From Mansonella perstans (Eukaryota; Nematoda; Chromadorea; Rhabditida; Onchocercidae): a stretch of 64,000 bases of DNA. Below, piece by piece: positions 27,280 through 48,800 of the stretch (positions are counted from its first letter, which is position 1; each line of letters starts with the position of its first letter). A program made the translations under genes and the position numbers. The notes under the pieces were generated by a model. It ran no database searches. It saw only the letters and a list, made by a program, of their open reading frames with translations, and was not told the DNA's origin. The stretch spans positions 62,001 through 126,000 of the forward strand of contig JBAMDO010000045.1 of the NCBI GenBank assembly GCA_037074765.1, written 5' to 3'.

Positions 27280-27777
27280 TCATGCTTCCATGTTCGTTAG
27301 AGATGCATTTCTTCTACATGCAGGAAATGAATCGATTCTCTGAGAGTTACCAAAATGGACTGGTATTTCCAATCGATGATAATCAATGTAATATCCATCA
27401 TAGCTGAGCGAAATGTAATTCATATACTCTAAAATATCACCACGTCGACACACATTGGCCCATCTAGCAAGCATCCTTTTATGCTTAACATTAACGAAAA
27501 TTCAAAGTATTACACGAACAGTTGGACAATTGTCTCACATAGCGTCTACTACTACATTCAGCCTACTCGCCTACGACCATCCTACAACCATTCGGCAGAT
27601 ATTCTCTTGCTTCTTACGCCTCACACCATACATCGATATATCTGATCCGTAGCGTATCGATTCCGAATTGTGGCGGGTCAGGCGTGCATTGCACGGGTTA
27701 TTGAAACTGCTTCCTTCCTTACACACAGCCCAGTTGCCGTGCATTTTTGGCTGATTGCTAGGATAAAGCATGTACAT
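27280..27777 (-). other. Doubtful minus-strand coding region, two neighbouring open frames
   Basis: Two open frames lie head to tail on the minus strand: 27777-27571 (68 codons) and 27474-27280 (64 codons). Composition here is less AT-rich than the flanks, and the first encodes a polar, cysteine-containing peptide (NWAVCKEGSSFNNPCNARL). A joining intron can be imagined, but I could not find a splice pair that clearly fits. No family is recognised. It may be a relic or chance; treat it as a candidate only. Confidence 0.2.
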
Positions 27778-29001
27778 TTTATTACTTTGAAGGCTATCTC
27801 AATTAATTGATTAGCAGACATAGCTTAGCCTTGTCAAGTTAGCCAATAGTATAGCGCGTTGCTATCACACAAACTTACAATAACATTCTGTATTTTAAGC
27901 AGTGAATCTTCGGGATGATTGATTTGTACTTGAAATTAAGTCTATTTGTAGTTATCTAAAAATATGGTTAATCGCAGTTGGTTCTATCATCAATTAAGTT
28001 TTTCGGTATAAAGAAAGCTAAAAGCAGATCTATAATGACACTGTGAATCAAAATCACTTAGTTGTACAATTGATTCAAATTTATTTATTCTAATGATATA
28101 TGCTTTCATATATCATTATTGATAATCTTACAAATTACTTTTCGATATCTTATTGTATCACTTTTTGACCTGTTGCAGTTATGGAAGACTTATCTCAATG
28201 GTAAAACTTAAATGGATTCTATTGAATCTGTTGAAACAATAAATTTTTTATTTCTAATAGATTTTTACTTATAATATTAATATATTTTTGTTTTTTAGCT
28301 AAATATATTTTAACAGCTAAAGTATATCATATAATTAGGTGTAATTTTATTGCTAATAGAATAAAATATATTTGTAAGTAATTTAACTATTCCAAGATTA
28401 GTAATAGCTATTTGTTATTTCACCAAATCAGATATAATTGTATACTTATAGAAGTATATATATATGTATATGTATATATGTTTGTATATACATGCCTATA
28501 ATGTTCATATCTATTACATATACTTTTCAATGAAAGGTTCATTTTATACATTTTTTACCATAGCAAGAATTAGTTTTTTTTTTACTGTAAAAGTATCATA
28601 CAAAAATGACCTAAATTTTGGAAAAAATTAGTTCACTAAATGAATCATTTTTTTATCAATTAGCATTTTTTTTTAATTTACCTATACAATTATAGTTAAA
28701 TCTTATTGACTATTACTGTTACTATTTAATAAATTTTTGTAATTTAATAAATTATATTTTAATATTTGTATTACGCGTAGTATTTATTGAATTGTTGTTT
28801 GTGTGTGCCACTGTTTAGTTAATGCATGGATGTGTTTGTATGTCATCATTTTTAAGTTCCAGACTGCTATCGATTGTTTTGCATTTATTAAAAGCGTGTG
28901 CTAGCGATGTGTGCTCTGTCAAACGGATATATATATCTATGGCATGCGAGTGCAGGTGTAACATTTATTTCTTAATTCTTTTCTATCATTCTCATATTTA
29001 C

Positions 29002-29207
29002 TTTTTTTTTTTTTTTTTTTTTTTCAATTTAATAATATCTTTGAAATATTATCTGAAAGAGTTATTAGCATTTTGAAAATTTAATTTTTTTAAAAAAAAA
29101 AAAAAAAAAATTTTTATTATTCTTAAATTTAAAAAATATTTGAAACTAACTACATTCAAATATACATACCACATGTTTTACTCAAAAAAAAAAAAAAAAA
29201 AAAAAAA
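29002..29207. repeat. Cluster of homopolymer tracts
   Basis: A run of 23 T at 29002-29024, 19 A at 29092-29110 and 24 A at 29184-29207 lie within about 200 bases. There is no element structure or target-site duplication that I can see. Confidence 0.8.
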
Positions 29208-30820
29208 TGAAAAAATTGAAATGATGACATGCATTTAAAGGGTCATTACAGCTCTGATTTTTACAATTTCATACTGCACACTTTTATTAACTATTGATCA
29301 TTACACATGAAAAGACGCAGAATATAAGAAATATCTAGGGATATATCAGTGGTTGCTGTGGGAGATTGCAAAACAATTATTAAATAATTTCAAAATGATA
29401 AGTATTCATATTTAACATGATGGTTTCAATTTTTAGGATCAATATTTTGCAATGTATTATATTAGGAAGGCTATTGCAACTGGGAGCAAGAATGCGAGAG
29501 ACAAGCGCATTGATAGCGAATTTTCATTTATTGCTGTAAAATTTCGGGGCTCAAACATTGTTCTGTCGATTAGTGAAGTAAATGACTGGTACTACTGTGT
29601 ACTAGTATTAGTCTAACTTACGTCTTACCAAACATTTCCTGCTGTTTTATTTCTTTGCTTTTATCATTATGACCAATGCATCGGATTTCTTTAAGTTGAA
29701 GCTTGCTGTGATATGTGTGATAAGAACAATGGGATGAATCTTATCACGCACACATGTTTAATATCTCAAAGGGTCAGCGGAAGTACGCTGCTCTTTCCCT
29801 ATCTCGGGAAACAGCTGTTCATCATTGATACACTTCCAATTTCTTAGAGTAATCGAATTAATGGAGTGTAAATCATATTCTTTTACCTCATATTATTTTT
29901 GTGTCCTGATAATTCCACTTTCCTTTGTCCCTCCACCTTTATATTCATTTTTTTTTTTTTCTGTTGATGACAAAAAACAATGAAAGAATTTACTTTATCA
30001 AATGTTTTAGGCATTACTAAGGAAAAAGCAAGAAAAACATCTTATCGTTGAACGTTGGCATAGTTGTCATTTGTTTCCCATCTGTAGAAATATTTGAATT
30101 ACGAGTAGCCTAATGATGTATTGGCTGCTTCTTTTCGTGTTTGTTCTAACTGAGACCCAAGATTTGACGTTAACTTTTAATTATTCAAGTATATTATAAG
30201 AAATTTTTGTGTATTTTTAATTGCTGACACTTTATACTAAATTAGAGTATTGGCAAGATGATGCATTTGCCTATGGTACTTACATTTGTCCTAATTTATG
30301 TTATTTCTTTTTTATACTTTATTCGCAAAGACTTCAAGTAAATCATTGCATTATGTAAAAAGTATTCGTCACTTTAAAAGTTTTGCAGGATCGATGGTAC
30401 TCTATTCTCGATATAATGTAGGACTTCTGTTTTTTTAGTTGGTTGACGAATTGTTACTAGAATTATCTACACTGTCATAATTATCTTTATCATTACTAAC
30501 CGATTAGTAAATCACTATTTTGTTACTTCTGTCCTTCTGTTGTCCATCGGTGGTCTGAACAAATATTTACGGCAGAAAGATGAATACCTTCGCATGCAGA
30601 TTCAATGAATACATATGTAGTTCTTATTTTACGGTGGCAAATATCACTGTTATTTAAACGACAAAAGTAAATTTAAATTTATATGACAGAAATTTTCCTT
30701 TTTTTTTGCTTCATATTCATCTTCATACACATGCTTCATACATATCTTCATACACACATATATCTTAGTATTTAAATGTTTAACAGAAGTCATTTCAGGC
30801 ATAAATAAGAAAAAAACAAA

Positions 30821-40153
<9,333 letters not shown>

Positions 40154-42868
40154 TTAATTTTGCATTTTGATTGTTACTGAATGATTAGTTAGGACGCAGG
40201 GTCTGTGATAGCGGCATAGAAACTTGAGTGGTCGTCTGAATTTGCTTTACGCTTACCTGTTCACCGTATCTCGAGTTATTGTAACTAATTTAGATTTCGC
40301 TGTTCGCTCAAGTTGTAAAGCCGTATACTGAGTATAGAACGAAATTTTTTTGCTCACTTGCTAACGAGATTTACAGACTAATCGGTTGCATTTTTTACCT
40401 TAAAAAACCGTATTTCTTAAGCCGTCAATCTTTCCAGTTTTGTTTCTGCAAGAACACATCCTAGAAAAATATTTCATTTCTGGTGTCCTAATTCATTTAT
40501 TTGGTTCTTTCCAATGAGAATGGAACAAAGAACTGAATAAAAATATAAATTCGAGATTTTTCTTTTAAATAGGATGGTACATAATGCGTTGTGCCGCTAT
40601 CCTATCACTTTTATTATAAACTGTGAGCGATTTCCATCTTTGATCTTAATGCATTTCGTTGTGTCATATAAGAGAAATTAAAGGAAGTTGAAATTAGCTT
40701 TTTGTCTCTTTTTCACTTTACAGGAATATTTTCCTATTAAATGTAGCTTAAATTTAATCGGTCGGAATGTTGATAGTGTAATGGTGTGTTTGTTGCCAGA
40801 AAATGAGAAAATTCCAAATAGTTGTCTCCGGTATGCCTTTATCGGTGGATTACAACTGGATTATAATATGTTTTCGTTCTGTAAGGCTTCCTTGTAAGAG
40901 TTTGTTCGTTATTATAGGTAACAATGTTACATCTGTGTAGAAATTAACTGGAACAATCTCTTCTATTCCAGTAATTCTCTTGAGATAATTTCCTTCTCTA
41001 TATTTTTTGCTTGCTTTTTTAAACTCTGTTACCAACCTATCTTCTTGTTCGTTAATTTTACAGATTCTAAGATAGTTATTGAATTTCAATGAAATTTTGA
41101 AGTCTAAGGTTCAAAACTTGGCGGATTTTTAAGTCCAAAGTTCAGAACTCGACGGATTCAAACAGTGTCTATTGTACATTTATTTGCTGAGATTAATTTA
41201 TTGGCGTGAATAATAGGTTAATAATTTCATTCACATTCTTTCTTCAATCTTTTAATTCCCATTTCTTTATTACGTTTCTTTCTATCTAGCATTTATCTTA
41301 CCGATCTAAATTTTGCTTTCAGAACATGTAGTGAGGTTTTAAGACTTTGAATTGAAAAAGGGAAGATTTATGAGTGGTGTTTTGGCATAAATTCAGGCCC
41401 GCGACTAGAGGACATGTTTCAACTGTTTTCCATTAATTTCTCATAACTTCCAGTTCTGTCTTCTCTTTCTTCTTTCGCTGTTCAAAAAATATGATGGACT
41501 ACCGATGTTTAGAGAAGCGCCTAACTAGTATGATTGCAAAACTTGCCGCGAAGAAATGTCTGCCAGATTATTTTTCCCTAGTGTAATTAAAAGCTTACGC
41601 GATCGGGCCGACATTCATAGTCATTGGTTATGTTCTAACCCCACCCACAAAGTATCAATTTTGTCGAAAATGATTAAAAAGTTTTCTCCTACGTCATGCA
41701 ACTAATGTTAAAGTTGTTACTGAAAGTAGGGCACACTGCATATACTTTCCACCGCGGAACCTGGAAATGGGTTGACCCTCCCGACTGCATATGATCATCC
41801 GAACTATTGCTTCAGCTCTCAGCATCTCTTCCTTTTCAAGGAAAAGATATGCTTGTGGAGAGTTCTTCGTAAACATTTTTTTCTCAAGCACATTAACGCA
41901 GCAGAATTAACAAAAATGCAGGAAATGTACAGAGTTCTCTTCAAATTTTCAAAAAAATTGTACTGTCAAGCAGTCGACCAAAGTCACACCTTGCAAAGGA
42001 TCATTCATACTCCTTTCCCATTCCCTGACATACTAGCTTACTGCTCTTTCCTTAGTCATAGGTTGCACCTGACACTAGTATTTGTGGGAAGGTCGATTTC
42101 GCGATAAATCTTATAGTCCCGTTATATTCCGCAAACCTTGCATAAAATCTCCATCTTCACTGAAACTTACGCTCTTAACTATAGTGAATCACTTTCCTGG
42201 AGATACATTTTAGCAATATAGCATTTTATTCATTCACGTCCTTGACAAGCAGGTCAATAAAAAACGGGTCAGACCGCTATCATTGTGAGCTCCATTCGGG
42301 AGGTAGCTGCGAATGTATAACCTCTGCTCAATACTTCAGTAGTATAACATTCAAAAGTTTGTATGAACATAAAACCGAATTGCAGAAACGAAGTCAACGA
42401 AGTTACGAGTCAACATAAAAGTGTGCTAACTAGTTATGAGCAGATGCAGGGACTTTCAGTACTACGCCGTACTGCAACTAATAAGTGTGTCTCGAAATTG
42501 GAATATCAATTTCAGCACGAAGTAATGAAATTCAAACCTTGGAAAGCTCGCATATCCCATAATTAAAAGGTCAGGTACTGGTCTTCCATCCGTACTAATA
42601 ATTTAAAAGATTCCTAAAAAACTTTATTAGCAAATATGCACAAACTTGTTTGTGACAGAAAGTCGGAAACTATTTACAAAGTTAAATCACCAAACTTTAC
42701 AGTTCGTGATCATTGGGAATCGGTAATAATTCGTGAACTCGTCTTATTTCCATTTCTCCATCTCTTCCCTAAAAAACTCAAATCTCGTAAATCCTTAGGA
42801 AATTTTCACGAACCAACCAAAACAAGCTTCTCCTACTAGTTCTTAATATCAATGTTTATTTAAGAATC
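40154..42868. other. Convergent intergenic region between syd-2 and atg-2
   Basis: The two genes converge here, so this stretch should hold both 3' UTRs. AATAAA on the minus strand at 42855-42860 lies only nine bases after the atg-2 stop; another (minus) at 42623-42628 is a more usual distance. Open frames such as 41772-42107 plus and 42363-42566 plus show no recognisable family and no splice context. A repeated phrase (AAGTCNAAGGTTCANAAC-like) occurs near 41100-41150. Confidence 0.5.
40536..40541 (+). terminator. Candidate polyadenylation signal of syd-2
   Basis: A canonical AATAAA lies 383 bases downstream of the syd-2 stop. It is the first one I noticed in the 3' flank; usage is inferred. 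Confidence 0.4.
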
Positions 42869-45800
42869 CTACCTGTGATTGCCTGGTTTCATTTGATTCC
42901 TCATCCCACCAAGAATGTTGGCCGTAGCTTTACTTACGGCAATTATAGGCCGTAATACTGTAGTTGGAGTTTGTCGAAGAAAACCACGTACAGTCGAATA
43001 ACCACTTGCCTGATCTTCCAATGCAGCTAATTGAAAATCTAACGCCGTATCACTTATTTCCTAAAATTATTTGTGATGATAAAAGAAAATAAGAAAAGAA
43101 ATAACGTTAACATGTTTTCTGCATAATTCTCTTACCCGCCCAATAGCTTCCAAAGCCATATTAAAGCCTTCTCTGATATCATTTGGCGGTCGAAGTACTG
43201 TGTAATCTATCATATTCCTTCGATGTCGATATATAGGATATTCAGGTGAAACAATATCAAATGCCAATTCCGCTACGCTCTGTAACATTTCGCCAAATTT
43301 TTTGATACAAATCACGTTTCTATGATGAACGAGCAGAAAAAAGGAGGAGAAAATCGCTACCGCTACCTGTACAACTCCGACCATTCTTTGAAGCATATCT
43401 ACCGCAGCCGTTGCGGTAGATATCCCAAAACTTTCCGCCCCTTTTTGCAATCCTTTTACGAAATGACCTTCTTCCCTACAATATTCGTTTACTGGCATCA
43501 AAAACAGATCTCGAATCCCAAAACCTGAAAATGCTGGGAACAAGCTACAATTTCACAGCATTGCAAAAGAATTACTTGAATTCAACAGGGAATGGAAATG
43601 AAGATTGAGAAACATGATACCGCTCCAAAATTTGTAAATTCCAGTTTTAATGCTTCTGCTTTTACTTGAGCAGAAATTTTCTAGCATATCAAAAATCGCT
43701 CACCAACATCTACCAGTGACTTGACAGGTCCATATGACGTTATAAACTGCACTAATTGTTTATTGTTAATATCGCTAAGCCAGGCATTAACAGCAAACTA
43801 AAATTTTCAGATAAGTATAAATGGCAGAGAAAAACCAATTAAACAAACGACCTCTGAGGATAATTGTAATTTAAAGAGAGATCTCAGCTAAATATCTAAA
43901 GGAAACTTACTTTAATACACCGATCATAACCAAGCAACCCCCGCGTGCAGCTGAGTTCCTTCAAACGTATTTCTGTGCATTTGAAATCGCTTAGCCCTAC
44001 TAAAAGTCCCAAAACCCAACCCTGATCTGGACGTATTCGCTTTCCGTTTAAATCCAAACGAATTATAGCGGACGGCGAAAAAGTAAATTCCCTATAATAA
44101 AGATGCAGTTAGCATCTACAAAAAAAAAAAAAAAAAAAAAAAAGAACTAAAGGTCCATTAAGTTATTAACCTTGCGAAGAATAATCATTCCTTACTTGAA
44201 ATAGATCTTTCCTTTAGCGATCGATTCTGCTTCAAAAGAATTTATTTCCAAAGAACTGCCTTGCTGATGACTGGTCTGAAATAGCATAAATGATTTCAGA
44301 AGGATAACGGATCGTTCCATTCATTCAGAAGTAAACTGTAATCATGAAGGAAATAATTTGTATGGAATCTTGATATTTTTATAAGTGAACAGCTATGAAT
44401 GTTACACTGAAAGGTTTCAAAATTGGTGAAGGTTCTCTTCCTGCTAAAAAATATGCAGTATGAAATTCATATAAACAATAAATCTTTGTGCTAACAGCAA
44501 ACGGCGCAGAAGCAGATTTTTCGTCGTCTTTTTCTTCTTTCACTATACCAAGCTTTAACTCTACACTGCTTGACTCTTCAGACGTGATAGGCAAAATAGC
44601 ACAAGTGCTATTATCAGTCTCCTCTCTACTGAAGCACTGAATCGATGGTGACTGAGAAAGGGAATTCACATGACCCATTAAATTTGTGATATCGTCAGTC
44701 ACAGGTCCTAAAATAGTCAGTAGAGTCAATTTTATGGTACAATGATGCAATGTTGACTCTGAAACAAACTTTAAATAAAAAGGATTGGTTGAATTAAAAT
44801 TACCACTTTCGTCAAACAAATCACTTGCTGAATCTGGCCGTTCACTGACCATTAAATTATCGCTATTATCTTCATCCAGGAAATCATCACCTGAAATTAT
44901 TTCTTGGAACTTCATTCATTACATCTCGGCCATCTAATATGATCTGAAACACTAATCTGGTTCAAAACAATTAATATAAGATACTGACGAATATGCAAAT
45001 TAAGCAGATCATGTTTTTGTCGCTGTTTATCGTTGCAAGTATCCAGCTGGTGTCCAACAAATTCGTTCAAAAATGAATCATTTTCCATAGTCATCTCCAC
45101 ACTTTTTGTTACTGTTTCTGAATATGTATCGCCAGCGCACTCCGTACTGTCATTATTTCCATTCAAACGCACTTCTAACCATGGATTTTCTGGCATTTTC
45201 GATGTTGCGGTATCTTCTAAATTAAAAGTAAAAATAAAAATTACTCTAGACAACTCTTGCAAATGATCATTTACCAAAATAACACGAAGAAGGACCAAAC
45301 CTGATTGCAAGACAGCAACACTTCCCGACAGATCATTTAAATAATCTTCTAGGAACTCCAGCGTATCCTGGTCAGCATTGATACGCAAAGGTAACAGGGA
45401 AACTTTCATTTTACCCTCATGTTGAGGAGTTTCAAATAAACGAACAGAAAATATCGGCGACTGCGAATGACGTGGAAACGTCTGATCCCACACATGCTGC
45501 AAATAAATGAACACAATTGTAAAAACTAATACAAGTTAAAAAAATCAAAATTAATGGAAATGAAGCACAAACTTTCGCATGTCTTAAGTGCAATCTTTCT
45601 TGAAAAATAGCTTTACAGCTTACCGAGTAAAGCAGCTTATTTATTTTTGAAGACACCATTTTATCCAAAATTTCGACTGAACCGATACTGAACAGCCTTG
45701 TAGACAACGCGGGCGCATCTTTATCGTATAGTTCGAACACAAATTTAACCTGATATGACAGAATTTCGCAAACGAAAAACAGAACTAACCAGTCACATAA

Positions 45801-48800
45801 GTAAGATTAAAATAAACTGTGACGGCCTCACTTAATAAAATAACGATTCTTTCGGATCAGAATATCGTTTAAAATAACAACATGAACTAAATAAAAGACT
45901 TGCTTTAGAAAAACGCAAATCTACATGAGCAGAATAATCTCTATAATGACCACCAACGGGAGAGTTGTCACGGCGTAACTTGAAGCCATTTGATGCATAG
46001 TACGGTTTGTAAGGTGGTTTTGAGCTGCCTGAAATGTGCAAACAGCAACAGCTGCAACTGGTAGAATCCACATTGAATAAATTACAAAATGTTAAAAGGC
46101 TCAGCCTTACTTGCCTTTAAAATTTTTACCATGAAAACTTACTGAAGTCAGCACCACCGTATAAATGAAGTTCCAGCGATACATCATCAATAAAGTATTT
46201 GATAAAAGGAGTGTGAATCTTGTTTACGGTGAACAGAACCGATCTATTCAACCTACTACCGATTTTTGTCAAATAATCGTCGTGTGTAACAGGAGCTGTG
46301 TCGTCACTGAACAGATACCGTGCCCATGGCTTACCATTACTAGTCTAAAATCTTGTGCGGAAAATAAATACTACTATTAAATCCTAAAAATAAATAAGAA
46401 AAGTATTTAGTATATTTTAGAAAGTTCAAAAATCACAAAAAGTACCGTCATTCCACTACCCGGAATTTCATCAAGTAGACAAAAGTCTTCATCAATTCCA
46501 AACGCACCAGATGAGTCTCTAGGCCTGCTTTCCCCTGTCACATCAGTTAAATCTGCAGCTTATTAATTTGTGAGTAATAAGCCTAAATCCGGCAAATTTT
46601 GCAAAAGTTAAAATATTCTGTTGAAAGGAAACATACTAATTTTAAAAATAATTTAAAACCAAATATAAAACTGATATTAGATATAAAACTTATAAAACTT
46701 ACCTTAGATATAAATTAGATATAAAACTTATAAAAATATAAAACTTACCTATCATTGGATTCGATGCCACTTGAGAACTATACGACAAATTCTTAGACGA
46801 ATCTGTCGAGTACTCTAAAACTTCACATCTGGATTGCAACAACGCTGATTGCACCATTTTCTAAATTTTAAAACACATAGTGAAAATGAATAATCTCGAA
46901 AAGGTGAATGAAGAATACTAACTCGTCAATTTTGGAATCCTAAGTCCTGGATTTTGAACAGAAAATTATGCAGAAGTAATATTCCTTCCATGTCTCCTTA
47001 CCCTTTTACCATCACATTTTCGCTATTTTCTATTACTTTACTGCTCTCCTTCGCTTATCTGCTGGAAAAATATTAAACTACTCCTTATATCTGAATTAGC
47101 ACTCCAAAAACTTTAAAACTTCTGTACAAGATTTCCTCGAGTCATATAATACGGCCATGCAGAAAATGGGAGCAAGAAGCTTGTTTTTCACATATTTTTG
47201 CTTTTGCTAGTTCATTTAGAATATATTGCAGAACATACTTTTCCACAGAACTTACTTCAATATCAGCTGTTTGTTGTTCGGTAGAAGCTTGCTTCTTTAA
47301 ATTCCGGATTGTTGCCTTATCGATTAGTGTTTGTAACTCAGCTGTAGATGCAGATACTTTGGAAGTTTGCGTATCTAGCAGCTCAGCAACAGCATTAATG
47401 ACCAAACACAGCGAATCCGAACAAGCCCATAACTGCAACTTCCTTTTTTGATTACTGATGGCGATATCCAATATATAGAAGTTGAAACGCAGAATAATAA
47501 TTCAAGAGTTGAAACTTTATAAAAGAATGCTAGAGTTAAAAAGTTAAAATTACTTTCAACAAATCATTTTTGCATCTAATTTCCAGAAACGGAAGACATT
47601 TATTTGGCCTATCACCACCATTACTGGAACTTTTAGCTGCCATCACCTGGAAGTTACAATAGCCTATGACATGAATGAAATTTTCCAAATGCTAACATAT
47701 TTTGTTGAAATGAACAGTAGAAGCAACAATATATCCAAGTCTGCATTTATTTAAGCAGCTACAACTAAAAACATGTAACACAAAAAGTAAAACACAAAAA
47801 GCTACTGAATATTCACGAAATTAGCTACTGAACTAACTCGTTTGGACGTTCACTACTAACCTTTCGTCGGTGGATATTAAAAAGAACACGAGATATAGAT
47901 TTCCAACAACAAGTGAGAAAGTCTTTTGACAGACCGACTACACCGACTTATAACTTTGAAGAAAAAAACAAAATATACCTCTAGTTGCAGCATACCCACA
48001 GACACCATGTTTATGAATTTGGGCTCAGATTTTCTAGATTTTTTGGTTTCACTGTGATTCTTCAAGGTTTGAGCATCCGGAGTAAATGATGCGAAAAGCT
48101 TGAGCTGCTCAAATATGCATTCAAATTTGTATATTTCTAGATCCTTCATCATTCGACTACTAACATCACAAGAACCAAGCACGACTCTAAAAAGTCCAAG
48201 GTTTCATGATATGAAAGTAAGCTAAACTTCTAGCCACTGCATGTAGCATCAACTGATTTATTTTATTCCCTAAAAATACAGCTGATTACGTATGTGTTTT
48301 AAGGAATTTGAAAGGTTAATTCTCTTATATACAAATATTGGATTACTACTGACCGTAATGATAAAGGGGGTGATGGATTCGCGAAATAATGTTCATAAGC
48401 CAATAGAGAGGATGAAAAATGCATATGTAGTTCAGTCGTTATTTGTGGGACATCGTAGCCAGGAATACCGTAATCGGTAATATCGAAGAAACTGATCAAC
48501 TGATTAATCCAAAATTGTTCAGCATTTGCACACGGTTTCATATGTAACACTGTATTACGAATACCAACTGCAACCAGCATATTCTGGAATGTTTTCGTTG
48601 GTTATCTTTGTTATAGAAAAACATAACACGCATTAAGAACACAAAATACCATTAAAAAATGTAAAATTAAGAATGTAGCAACATCCCAAAACCAAGCAGG
48701 AAATAAAATTTTCTAATTTTCTAATTCAAACGCGAAAAATGAACTGACAAGTCCCATTACGGATGAAAGTTGCTCTCAAATGGTTAAAGCAGCCACCATA

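Larger units (their letters stand above)
25389..30820. other. AT-rich region of 5.4 kb without a firm gene
   Basis: This long stretch between the sideroflexin relic and syd-2 holds simple AT sequence, homopolymer tracts, a small tandem duplication and one doubtful minus-strand coding candidate (all listed separately). TAATGATATATG at 28091-28102 forms a perfect 12-bp hairpin with 28107-28118, but such AT palindromes arise easily here. The last part is the syd-2 promoter. Confidence 0.5.

Noticed and set aside
28091..28118. Perfect 12-bp AT hairpin
   Set aside because: Such palindromes are expected by chance in this composition, and no terminal repeat or element lies around it.
29437..29614. 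Open frame after TTTTTAG reading QYFAMYYIRKAIATGSK
   Set aside because: It has no partner exon, no donor in a suitable place and no recognised family; AT-rich chance frame is likely.
41772..42107. 111-codon plus-strand open frame between syd-2 and atg-2
   Set aside because: Composition and sequence show no family features, and it sits where convergent 3' UTRs are expected.
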